From Cylindrodendrum hubeiense (Eukaryota; Ascomycota; Sordariomycetes; Hypocreales; Nectriaceae), in the NCBI GenBank assembly GCA_014621425.1, contig JAANBB010000534.1, positions 1-24,197 on the forward strand: a DNA stretch of 24,197 nucleotides, written 5' to 3'. Positions 1-8,900 of this stretch are shown piece by piece. The position numbers and the translations under genes are program-made. Every line of letters begins with the position of its first letter. The first letter of the stretch is position 1. The notes beneath the pieces are model-generated. The model had not been told where the DNA came from. It saw only the letters and a list, made by a program, of their open reading frames with translations, and searched no databases.

Positions 1-64
1 TTAACCCTAACCCTAACCCTAACCCTAACCCTAACCCTAACCCTAACCCTAACCCTAACCCTAA
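1..64 (+). repeat. Telomeric repeat tract (CCCTAA)n
   Basis: Ten uninterrupted CCCTAA units occupy positions 5-64, preceded by TTAA, which is a partial unit with one mismatch. The C-rich strand reading 5' to 3' from position 1 means this is the left physical end of a chromosome, with TTAGGG on the complementary strand as in most filamentous fungi and animals. The tract ends abruptly in a run of eight C (65-72). The tract is short, and it may be clipped by assembly. Confidence 0.98.
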
Positions 65-105
65 CCCCCCCCTTTCCCCGGGTACTAGTAACCACCGGTC
101 CTACT
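65..105. other. GC-rich telomere/subtelomere junction
   Basis: Right after the last telomere unit there is a C8 run, then a short segment with CCCCGGG and ACCGGT. These CpG-containing palindromes are almost absent from the next several kilobases. The segment marks the boundary between telomere repeat and subtelomeric DNA. It has no coding potential. It may be a conserved junction or simply recently added, unmutated sequence. Confidence 0.6.
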
Positions 106-299
106 ACCCTATATATACTTGTATCTATATACTCTTACCTATATCCATAACCCTTTTCACAATCTCACCACGGATTAGTTTTTCTTATATACTATAGCTT
201 CTGGGTTTTCATAATCTCACTACTAGTTAAACCCTTCTCTACCTTATTTTCTTACTATTATCACTTACTTTTATCTTCTTCTTATAAGTATTAACTCTC

Positions 300-545
300 T
301 TTAAACTCTTATATAGTATAATTTTAATTCCTACAAGTTAAATTATATTTTAACCCTGACCTATCAAAATTATCTTATATATACTAACCCTTCTTTCTTT
401 TCTTTTATTAAACACATATTACTATATAACTATATAACTATATAACTATCTCTATATAATATAATTCCAATTCCTAGTATTTGAATTTCACTCTAATTAT
501 TACCTTTCAAAATTACATTATAACTCTCTTTCTCCTATATACTAA
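300..545. repeat. Subtelomeric module, copy 1 (leader of minisatellite array 1)
   Basis: This block is repeated at about 2,705-2,925 in the same order: an AGTATAATTTTAATTCCTA-like start, a block ending TATATACTAACCCTTC (TATATATTAACCCTTC in copy 2), short TATATAACTA repeats, then a second diverged block ending just before the CCCCCTAA minisatellite. In both places it directly precedes a minisatellite array, so module plus array was duplicated as a unit. Most differences between the copies are C/T or G/A changes. Not coding. Confidence 0.75.
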
Positions 546-1452
546 CCCTTATAATAAATAAACTACCTCTCTTAACTCTCTTAATAACCTACTCCCCCTA
601 ACCCTCATAATAACCTACTCTCCCTAACTATTATAACATACTATTCCCTCTAACTATCATAATAAACCACTCCCCCTAACTATCCTTCTTAAACCACTTC
701 CCCTAATCCTTATAATATATCACTCCCCCTAACCCTCTTAATATATCACTCCCTCTAATCCTCTTAATATACTATTTCCCCTAATTATCATAATATACCA
801 CTCTCCCTAACTATTATAATAACCTACTCCCCCTAACTATTATAACACATCACTCCCCCTAATTATTATAATAAATTACTCCCCCTAATTATTCTCCTTA
901 AACCACTCCCCCTAACCCTTATAATATATTATTCCTCCTAATCCTCTTAATATACCACTTCCCCTAATTCTCTTAATATACTATTCCCCCTAATTATTAT
1001 AATATATCACTCCTCCTAACTATTATAATAAACCACTTCCCCTAACTATTATAATAAATCACTCCCCCTAACTATTATAATAAACTATTCCCCCTAATTA
1101 TCTTCCTTAAACTACCCCCCCTAATCCTTATAATAAATCACTCCCCCTAATTCTTATAGTATATTACTCCCCCTAATCCTCTTAATATACTATTCCCCCT
1201 AACCCTCTCAATATATCACTTCCTCTAACCCTCTTAATATACCACTCCCCCTAACTATTCTCTTTAAATCACTCCCTATAACTATCCTCCTTAAACCACT
1301 CCCCTTAATTATTCTCCTTAAATCACTCCCCCTAACCCTTATAATAACCCACTCTCCCTAATTATCATAATAAACTACTCCCCCTAACTATCCTAATTAA
1401 TCACTTCTCTTAATCTTAATAAATTATTTCTCTTTATTCTTATAATAAATTA
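541..1452 (+). repeat. 26-bp minisatellite array 1 with telomere-like core
   Basis: About 34 diverged units with a 26-bp period, consensus core CTCCCCCTAACTAT followed by an AT-rich tail such as TATAATAAACCA. An occasional unit is 27 bp. Each unit carries CCCCCTAA, one base away from the telomere repeat, so the complementary strand shows TTAGGGGG about every 26 bp. The strand given is G-free over nearly the whole array: one G occurs between 484 and 1507. Units differ mainly by C/T changes. No reading frame of interest crosses the array. Confidence 0.93.
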
Positions 1453-1670
1453 CTCTTCTTTCTCTTATTCTAATCTCTTTTTTTATTTATTTTCTTTCTT
1501 ATTAAATAGCTAGCTATATTTACCCTAATAATATAAATAATAATAATACTAATAGTATAATCTTAATACCTAGTAGTTAAATTCTTTTTAACCCCTAACT
1601 TTCTAAATTATCTTATTCTTTCTCTCTTTTCCCTATATAACTCTCCTTATTATAATATCCAATCCTAATA
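1453..1670. repeat. Subtelomeric module with AGTTAAATTCTTTTTAAC block
   Basis: After the minisatellite comes a TC-rich stretch. It is followed by a block starting near AGTATAATCTTAATACC and continuing AGTTAAATTCTTTTTAACCCC with AACTTTCTAAATTATCTTATT. The same block recurs, diverged, at about 3,765-3,850, 4,670-4,760 and 5,540-5,620, and more distantly at 310-400 and 2,715-2,800. It is a dispersed subtelomeric module of unknown function, not coding. Confidence 0.7.
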
Positions 1671-1671
1671 A

Positions 1672-1679
1672 TATCTATA

Positions 1680-1711
<32 letters not shown>

Positions 1712-1717
1712 AATATA
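1672..1717. repeat. AT dinucleotide and TAA trinucleotide microsatellite
   Basis: A run of about 13 TA repeats passes directly into about six TAA repeats. It is a simple sequence and likely length-variable between isolates. It lies at the boundary between two subtelomeric modules. Confidence 0.9.
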
Positions 1718-2172
1718 CCTATCTTAAACTCACCTTATAATAGCTATTAAGCTTCTTCTCTATACCCGTAGGACACCGCGGACTTAATCTTACTAGATAT
1801 TAAAAATATAGGTTTAGGATAGTACTTTATATCTTCCCTTTCTAACTCTCACTAAACTATATATTATTATATAAATTCCTTAAACTCTGTTTACTTTACC
1901 CTCTATATTATAACCTGTATTTATTATTATTCTGCTCTATCCTCAGAACCATATCCTATTATATAATAATTGTTATCACTTAACTCTACCCTCCAAATTA
2001 TATTTTATATTATTATAACTATTATTACTTTACTTTACTTTCTAAGCTATAATTATAATTCACTTTACTTTATTTTACTTTATATTCCTATCTCTTCTTC
2101 TAATATCTCCCTTACTCTTTATAGTATATTAAATCCCCTAATTATCCTTATGAATTATTCTCTTTATTTCTT
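1718..2172. repeat. Duplicated subtelomeric block with GC-rich tag
   Basis: Contains a rare GC-rich patch around 1,765-1,787 (CCCGTAGGACACCGCGGAC). It is followed by a stretch at 1,795-1,880 that matches 5,030-5,115 (TACTAAAAACACAGATTC in the second copy), and by a segment near 1,960-2,060 (TTATCACTTAACTCTACCC) that recurs at about 3,345-3,410 and 5,350-5,400. A solitary minisatellite unit sits near 2,130-2,170. These are scrambled copies of the same modules. A 68-codon open frame at 1,970-2,176 is only Leu/Ile/Ser/Tyr low-complexity translation and is not a gene. Confidence 0.65.
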
Positions 2173-2440
2173 ATAGTAAACTACTCTTCCTTTCTTTTAC
2201 TTTCTTCCTTTTTTTTACTCTCTTCCTTTCTTTTACTTTCTTCCTTTCTTTTACTCTCTTCCTTTTTTCTATCCTTCCTTTTCTATTTTTTATCTTTTTC
2301 TACTTTCCCTTTTTTTCCTATTATTTTCCTTTTTCTACTCTTATTCTTTATCTATTTCTATATTCTTTCTACTTTTTTCCCCTTTCCTTTATTTATTTTT
2401 ATTCTCTCTTATTATCTCTATTAATATAACTCTTAAATTC
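2173..2440 (+). repeat. Polypyrimidine tract with 18-bp tandem repeat
   Basis: Almost pure T/C sequence. From 2,191 to 2,262 there are four exactly spaced 18-bp units of the type TTTCTTTTACTTTCTTCC (starts at 2,191, 2,209, 2,227 and 2,245), with degenerate flanks. The rest is irregular T/C-rich sequence. A related tract lies at 3,555-3,735 in the next module copy. It could form triplex or unusual DNA structure. Not coding. Confidence 0.85.
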
Positions 2441-2704
2441 TAATAATAATAATATTAATAATAACTTATCGATCTTAACCCTCTCCCCTTCTTTTACCTT
2501 ACCTAACTATTATTATTCCACTCTACTATCTGAACTGTATTATAATACTAATTCTATTTCACTTTACTTTCTAAACTATATCCTATATTTTATAATTACT
2601 ATTATTTTACTCTACTCTCTATATTCTATTCTATACCCTATATTATATAAATACTATTTCTTTACTAACCTTTCTTATCCTATTTATATCCTATTAATAT
2701 ATAT
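2441..2704. other. AT-rich subtelomeric spacer
   Basis: AT-rich sequence with repeated ACTTTACTCTACTCTCTA-like phrases that also occur near 3,900-3,970. It belongs to the duplicated module set. No gene or RNA seen. Confidence 0.5.
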
Positions 2705-2925
2705 ATATTATAAAATAGTATAATTCTAATTCCTACTAGTTTAATTATAATTTAATCCTAACCTATTAAAAATATCTTATATATATTAACCCTTCTTTCT
2801 TTTATTTTATTATATAACTATTATTATATAACTATCTCTATATAATATAATTCTAAACCCTACTCTTTAAATTCCACTTTAATTATTACCTTTTAAAATT
2901 ACACTAAAATAACTTTCTTATATTA
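2705..2925. repeat. Subtelomeric module, copy 2 (leader of minisatellite array 2)
   Basis: Diverged direct copy of 300-545, with the same internal order and again ending at a CCCCCTAA minisatellite. It shows that leader and array were duplicated together. Not coding. Confidence 0.75.
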
Positions 2926-3352
2926 ATTCTCATAATAAACTATTTCCCCTAATCCTCATAATAAATCATTCCCCCTAACTATTATAATAAATAATTCCCC
3001 CTAATCCTTATAATAAATTATTTCCCCTAATTATTATAATAAATAATTCCCCCTAATCCTCATAATAAACTACTCCCCTAACTATTATAATAAATAACTC
3101 CCCCTAACCCTCATAATAAACTACTCCCCCTAACTATTATAATAAATAACTTCCCCTAACTATTATAATAAATAACTCCCCCTAACTATTATAATAAATA
3201 ATTCCCCCTAACCCTCATAATAAACTATTTTCCCTAACTATCTTTATTAAACTACTTTCCTAAACTATTCTTATATATTATTCCCCCCTAACTATTTTTA
3301 TAAATTACTTCCTTTATTTTTTATTAATTATTTATCTTAATTCTTATAATAA
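2926..3352 (+). repeat. 26-bp minisatellite array 2 with telomere-like core
   Basis: About 16 units of the same 26-bp repeat as at 541-1452. They are more homogeneous, with CCCCCTAACTATTATAATAA in several successive units. The G-free stretch that includes this array runs from 2,740 to 3,392. The array decays into TC-rich sequence at the right end, as array 1 does. Confidence 0.92.
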
Positions 3353-3554
3353 CTATTATCACTTTACTCTATTCTCTAAACTATCTCTTATAGTAATATA
3401 ATTATAATTACTTCACTTTGTCCTCTATATTATAATTATAATATACTTTATTTTATTTTATTTTATATTCTTATTTTTTACTCTAATATTTCTTTTAATT
3501 CTTATTATATATTAATCCCCCTAACTATCCTTATAAATCACTTCCTTTCTTTCT
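3353..3554. repeat. Duplicated subtelomeric block, further copy
   Basis: Matches 1,960-2,172 in order: a TTATCACTTTACTCTA phrase, an AT-rich middle, then a lone minisatellite unit near 3,512-3,545 leading into a pyrimidine tract. Not coding. Confidence 0.6.
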
Positions 3555-3740
3555 TATAGTAAATGACTCTTCTTTTCTTCTACTCTCTTCCTTTTTTCTA
3601 TTTTTCTTTTTTTATTTTTTTCTCTTTTTTTATTTATTCCCTTTTTCTATTTATATTCTTTTTCTACTTATATTCTTTTTCTATTTCTATATTCTTTTTA
3701 CTTTTTCCCCTCTCTTTTTATTTATTCTTATTCTCTCTTA
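3555..3740 (+). repeat. Polypyrimidine tract, second copy
   Basis: T/C-only sequence corresponding to 2,173-2,440, but without a clean period. An open frame at 3,563-3,757 translates to Phe/Ser/Leu/Tyr only and is an artefact of the tract, because T/C codons cannot form stops. Confidence 0.8.
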
Positions 3741-4235
3741 CTCTCTCTATTAATTAAATCTTAAATACAAATAATAGTCTAATTTTAATTACTACTAATT
3801 AAATTCTTTTTACTCCCTACCCTTTTAAATTATCTTATTTCCTCTCTTTTCTTATTAATCTACTAATCCTTCTTAATCCTAATAACTTCCCACTATAGCC
3901 TATAATTACTACCACTTTACTCTACTCTCTACACTCTACTCTATATCCTATATTCTATACCCTATAATTACTAATATTTTATTAACCCTTTTTATTCTAT
4001 CTATATTCTACTAATATATATTTACTATAAAATAGTAATATATAAACTCCCCTAACCCTTATAATAAATACTTTCCCTAATTCTTATAATAAACACTCCT
4101 CCTAATCCTTATAAATATTTCTTTTCTCTTCTCTTTTTCTTTATTATTTATATATATACTATCTATCTTTTTATATTTCTATCTCTTATTATACTTACAC
4201 TTTAAAATATAATTACTCTTTAACTTACCTTCTTC
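3741..4235. repeat. Subtelomeric modules and minisatellite remnant
   Basis: Holds another AATTAAATTCTTTTTAC-type module (about 3,765-3,850). Three minisatellite-like units follow at about 4,033-4,110 (CTCCCCTAACCCTTATAATAAA and relatives), then AT/TC-rich spacer. No gene seen. Confidence 0.6.
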
Positions 4236-4405
4236 TATTCCCTTCCTTTTTCTACTCTCTTCCTTTTTCTATTCCCTTCCTTTTTCTACTCTCTTCCCTT
4301 TTCTATTCCCTTTCTTTTTCTGCTCTCTTCCCTTTTCTGCTCCCTTCCTTTTTCTGCTCTCTTCCCTTTTTTACTCTCTTCCTTTTTCTGCTCTCTTCCT
4401 TTTTC
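4236..4405 (+). repeat. 17-bp tandem repeat, exactly 10 units
   Basis: Units such as TACTCTCTTCCTTTTTC and TATTCCCTTCCTTTTTC follow each other with a strict 17-bp period from 4,236 to 4,405, so 170 bp equals 10 units without any indel. Two sequence types partly alternate. The strand is all pyrimidine except for rare A and G, and the complement is a polypurine tract. T/C-rich irregular sequence continues to about 4,660. Confidence 0.92.
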
Positions 4406-5154
4406 TATTATTTTCTACTCTTTTCTATTTCCTATTCTTATTATCTTTCTTCTTTTATTCTCTTTTTACTCTATATCTTTTTCTATTCTAATCTATTTAC
4501 CCTTTTCTATTCTTTTTTATTTTTTAACTTATATTCTCCTTCTTCTATTCTTCCTTTTCTACTCTTTCTTTTCTATCCCTATTCCTTTTATATCTTTTTC
4601 CTTCTCTTATCCCCTACTCTTCTTTCTATATATCTTTTTTATATTCTTATTCCCTCTTCTTTTATATAATAATACTAGTAATAATAATATAATTCTAACA
4701 GCTATCAATTCAATTCTTCTTAACTCCTAGCTTTCTAAACTATCTTATTTTTTCTCTATTTTAACTATATATAAACCCTATTATTTTCTATTATAATAGT
4801 GGGGGCCTTTACTATCTACGAATATATATAATACTAATTATAATAATATAAATAGCAATCTACTAATCTTAACCCTCTCCCCTAATCCCTTCCCCTTCCT
4901 ATACCCTACCCTATACTATATAGTAATATATCCCCCTTTTACTCTAATTACCCTTAATATCCGCGGATTTAAGTACTATCTATAGTAATAGTAATCTATA
5001 GATCTTAAACCCCAAACCCTTTTCTTTACAGGTACTAAAAACACAGATTCAAGAGCACTTTCTATTTCCCCCTCATCTAGCTAAACTATATACTATTATC
5101 TTAATATACTTCCTATAATACCTATTATTACTATTAGCTTATCCTATATCTCTA
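4406..5154. other. Subtelomeric mosaic with two GC-rich patches
   Basis: Irregular pyrimidine tract to about 4,660, a module copy at 4,670-4,760, then G-containing patches: GTGGGGGCC near 4,799-4,808 and CCGCGG at about 4,961-4,966. The stretch 5,030-5,115 matches 1,795-1,880. No gene or RNA recognised. Confidence 0.6.
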
Positions 5155-5336
5155 TTTAATATTACTATTAAGTTACCTTACTTAATATAGCTATTAGTTT
5201 ATCTTATTTAATATTACTATTAAGTTATCTTACTTAATATTATTATTAGTTTATCTTATTTAATATTACTATTAGTTTATTTTACCTAGTATTATTATCA
5301 GGTTATCTTACTTGATACTTATATTAAATTAACTCC
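5155..5336 (+). repeat. 26-bp AT-rich tandem repeat, about 7 units
   Basis: Units of the type TTTAATATTACTATTAG with a TTTATCTTA tail start at 5,155, 5,181, 5,207, 5,233, 5,259, 5,285 and 5,311, giving a strict 26-bp period. The period equals that of the CCCCCTAA minisatellite, but the unit sequence is unrelated. Earlier degenerate units may extend to about 5,125. Confidence 0.9.
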
Positions 5337-5589
5337 CTTAGAATTATATTAATAATTACTATCACTTTACTCTACCCTCTAAATTATAGCTATAATTATT
5401 ACTTTCTATATTTATTTTCTTCTTTTACTTTTCCTAGTAGTTCTTTCTTCTATTTTTTTCTTATTTTCTTATTTTCTCTTCTTTTACTATTCTTTCTAGC
5501 CTATTCTCTCCCTCTTTTCTAATCTTTAATAATATAGCTATATATAATAGTATAATTTTAATAATAAATAGTTAAGTTCTTTTTAACCT
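5337..5589. other. Subtelomeric spacer with module copy
   Basis: Contains the ATCACTTTACTCTACCC phrase (about 5,355-5,375), a T/C-rich tract and a module copy at about 5,540-5,590 whose end (TTTTTAACCTCTAGCCTTC) flows directly into the following 55-bp array. The array therefore looks like a tandem expansion of the module's own 3' end. Confidence 0.6.
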
Positions 5590-5905
5590 CTAGCCTTCTA
5601 TATTCTCTTATTTCTTCTCTTTTTTATTATTATACTCCTAATCCCTAGCCTTTTATATTCTCTTATTTCTTCTCTTTTTTACTATTATACTCCTAACCCC
5701 TAGTCTTTTATATTCTCTTATTTCTTTTCTTTTTCACTATTATACTCCTAATTCCTAGCCTTCTATATTCTCTTATTTCTTCTCTTTTTTATTATTATAC
5801 TCCTAACCCCTAGCCTTCTATATTCTCTTATTTTTTCTCTTTTTTATTATTATACTCCTAACCTTTAACCTTCTATATTCTCTTATTTCTTTTTTCTTTC
5901 TCCCT
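5590..5905 (+). repeat. 55-bp tandem repeat, about 5.7 units
   Basis: Units begin TAGCCTTCTATATTC at 5,591, 5,646, 5,701, 5,756, 5,811 and 5,866, an exact 55-bp period with no indel. Each unit contains a TCTTATTTCTTCTC tract and ends ATTATACTCCTAAC. Units differ by C/T changes. A detached degenerate unit lies at about 5,953-6,005, next to the 3' end of TLH-A. The unit derives from the TTTTTAACCCCTAGCTTTCTA part of the dispersed module. Confidence 0.94.
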
Positions 5906-5999
5906 CTCTCTCTTATTCCCTTTTTCCCTTTCCCTCTTACTTTCCTTTTTTTTTAATCTCTAGCTTTCTATATTCTTTTATTTCTCTTCTTTTTTATTA

Positions 6000-8900
6000 T
6001 CTATCTTTACCTAGCTTTTTCTCTTTCTTAATATAATTAGTATATTACCTAGTAAAACTAGCTTATATCTAACTTTCCCTATTCTACCTTTCCTCTTAAT
6101 TATTAATATATCTAATTAGCTTATTTATTATTTATACTAAATCTATCTACCTTTATTATCTCCCCCACTATATTATCTACTCTTAGTTAGTTCTATATAA
6201 ATACCCTAATATATAATTCTATTAATAACCCTAAATACTAGTATTTTACCTTATATATTTATATAAACTACCCTCTATCTATATTATATATCTCCTATTA
6301 ATTGCAAATCTATTAGGATATTCCACAATTAAAGTATCCTAAAAAGCTCTATATTCTCCTTTTTATAAATAACTCCCTCTATACTATTATAATAACTTCC
6401 TTAACCTAATACTACCTATCTATATCTTAACTTAGATATTACTTTAATATATAATATATCTTCTTATTATTATTATTTAAGCCCATAACTATTTAGCATA
6501 TAATATAATAATTAGCCTATCTCTTAAACTATCTCTAGAACTTATTTATTTCCTTTACTTTCTTTATCACCTTCTCCCCTATCTATTATTATATAAATAT
6601 CCTTATTTAGCCTACTTATATAAACTCTTCTTTAATAGTATCTATAACTATCTTATTATCCTCTACTATATTATTTCCTAGTTATAATAATCCCTCACTA
6701 AGTCCTATTATTCCCTTTTCTTTATTTATTATCTTAATTATTATTTCTCCTTTTTCCTTTCCCTATATATTACCTATTTATCTTTAATAAATATTACACT
6801 ACTCTTTTCCCTCCTTATACTCTTATTAATCTATATGCCTATCTATAACCCGGTCTAATACTATTCTATAATAATCCTAACTCCTCATAAACTCTAATAC
6901 TATTTTATCCTAGCCTTATATCTCTAATCTTTCTATCTTAACTACCTCTTATTTACTACTCTTTAAGCCTAAACCTATCTATCTATTACAAACCACTATA
7001 AATTCACTTAGTTTCCTATCTCGCCCTACTCACTTACTTTCCTATATAAAGTTATATAGCTATTATAATATACCTGTATATATTATAAGTCACATATCCA
7101 GTATATTAATCTCTAATCCTAATATATTAATTATTATTATTAATTCATTATTATCTCTATTACTTATTACCTATATATCTATATATTAGGCCTTACCCTT
7201 ATTATTATCCACTTTATTTTAATATATTAAATACTCTAATATAATCCCTAGTTTCTTTACTCACTTAATTAACTTAGTATATATAATTACCTTTCCGTCT
7301 AACCCCCTCTCTATCTATTTGCAGACCAAGTTATATATAAGCTAATTCTCTTCCTCCTAACCCTCTCCCCCATTAAATCCTTTCCTCTTTTACTTTATCC
7401 TCACCTAGTTATCCCTTTTAACTACCCTACCTTTACCCTAATTACTATCTACTATAATAATATAATATTAGATATTTATTCTTATTATCTATTCCCTAAA
7501 TAATAATATCCTAATTACTAGTAACTTTATATACTAGAAAAACTCAGACTAGTTATCTATAGTTAATATTACTATTAAGTAAACTATCTATATATCTTAT
7601 TAACTAATCACATTACCTAGCTTAAGTAGTTTTAACTAGAATTATAATATACTATCTAATATAAAATAATATTTATTAATTATAATCTAGTCTAACTCTT
7701 ATTAGATAAGTATATAGTTAACAAAATCACAGAACCTTTTTATAATAGCTAACTTTAATATTATAAAAATAATACTTATACCTAATAGGTTACCTTACCT
7801 ATTTTACTAGCTCTATAATATAATCCTATATACTATATATTAATTATTTATATTATTATATAATATGACTAATAATATAATAATAATAATCATACTATTC
7901 TATAAATAAAATACAGATAATATAAATAATAAGCTCTTATCTCTATCTATATTCAGTACCTATATAATTAGCCCTTTATCCTAAATAATAGCCCGGATTA
8001 TCTTCTTTTAATTCCCCTAGAACTTGGTATTAGGCCCTACTATTTACTTTAGCTATCTAAGTATGTCCGCCTACTATAATTACTTAAATTACTGGAAGTA
8101 TGTCTCCTTATATATATCCTTATATAGCTCTCTCCTCTTCTTAAACCTGATAATACTAGTCTCTATACTTTATTAGTCTTTTACTCTAAATCCAAAAAAT
8201 CAATACTACTAATAACTAATAAAATAATATTTCTCCTATCTTATAACTATCTTAAATAATCCTTATTATAATTCTTAAGTATATATTATCCTAGCTATAT
8301 ACATTATATACCCTATTTATAAGTTTATTATATTATTATTAATCCCATTTTTATTCTTATAGCTATTATCCCCATTTTCAGTATCCTATCCTATTAATAA
8401 GTTCAAATACCAGTTCCCAATTATAATAGAAATATTTCTCTAAGTAATAATATTAATAGGATACTTTATTAATTATTAGCTATACTTCTATATAATCTGT
8501 TATACTTGATTTAATATTTATTTCCATTCTTAGATTATATCCTATATCTTCTATAAATCCTCCTCTTTAAATTAATAACCAGGTTTAGTATTATTATTAA
8601 CCTCTTCCTCCTCCCCTTCCTCCTCCCCTCCCTTCTCTTCCTATATAATATTTTAGTTTAGTGGTTAGCTTCTAGTTTGTTATTACTCTACCTGTCTAAC
8701 TGTAACTATATCTTATTACTTCTCTCTCTCTTCCATTTATTATTACCATTATTAAACCTCCCTCTATAGTCTCTTATCTTCTATTTCTTATTCCTGTAAT
8801 TCCCTCTACTCACTTTCCCCTTCCTACTCTGGCTAACTTATAATCTTATTAGCCTATAAAAACATATTATACTAATCTATCCCTTTTATAATATCCTGTA

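Noticed and set aside
541..1452. CRISPR-like regular repeats
   Set aside because: The 26-bp units are contiguous with no unique spacers and lie at a fungal telomere. This is a minisatellite.
1970..2176. 68-codon open frame on the plus strand
   Set aside because: Composition is only Leu, Ile, Ser, Tyr, Asn and Phe from AT/TC-rich repeats, and it lies within duplicated subtelomeric modules. No ribosomal, codon or homology sign of a gene.
3563..3757. 64-codon open frame on the plus strand
   Set aside because: It lies in a nearly pure T/C tract where stop codons cannot occur. The Phe/Ser/Leu product is an artefact.
8820..8880. Possible retrotransposon gag zinc knuckle (CX2CX4HX4C spacing) on the minus strand
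   Set aside because: The spacing can be forced, but the residues need changes that RIP cannot explain, and the same frame matches the GGQ..R..EL box of the TLH middle domain as seen in TLH-B.
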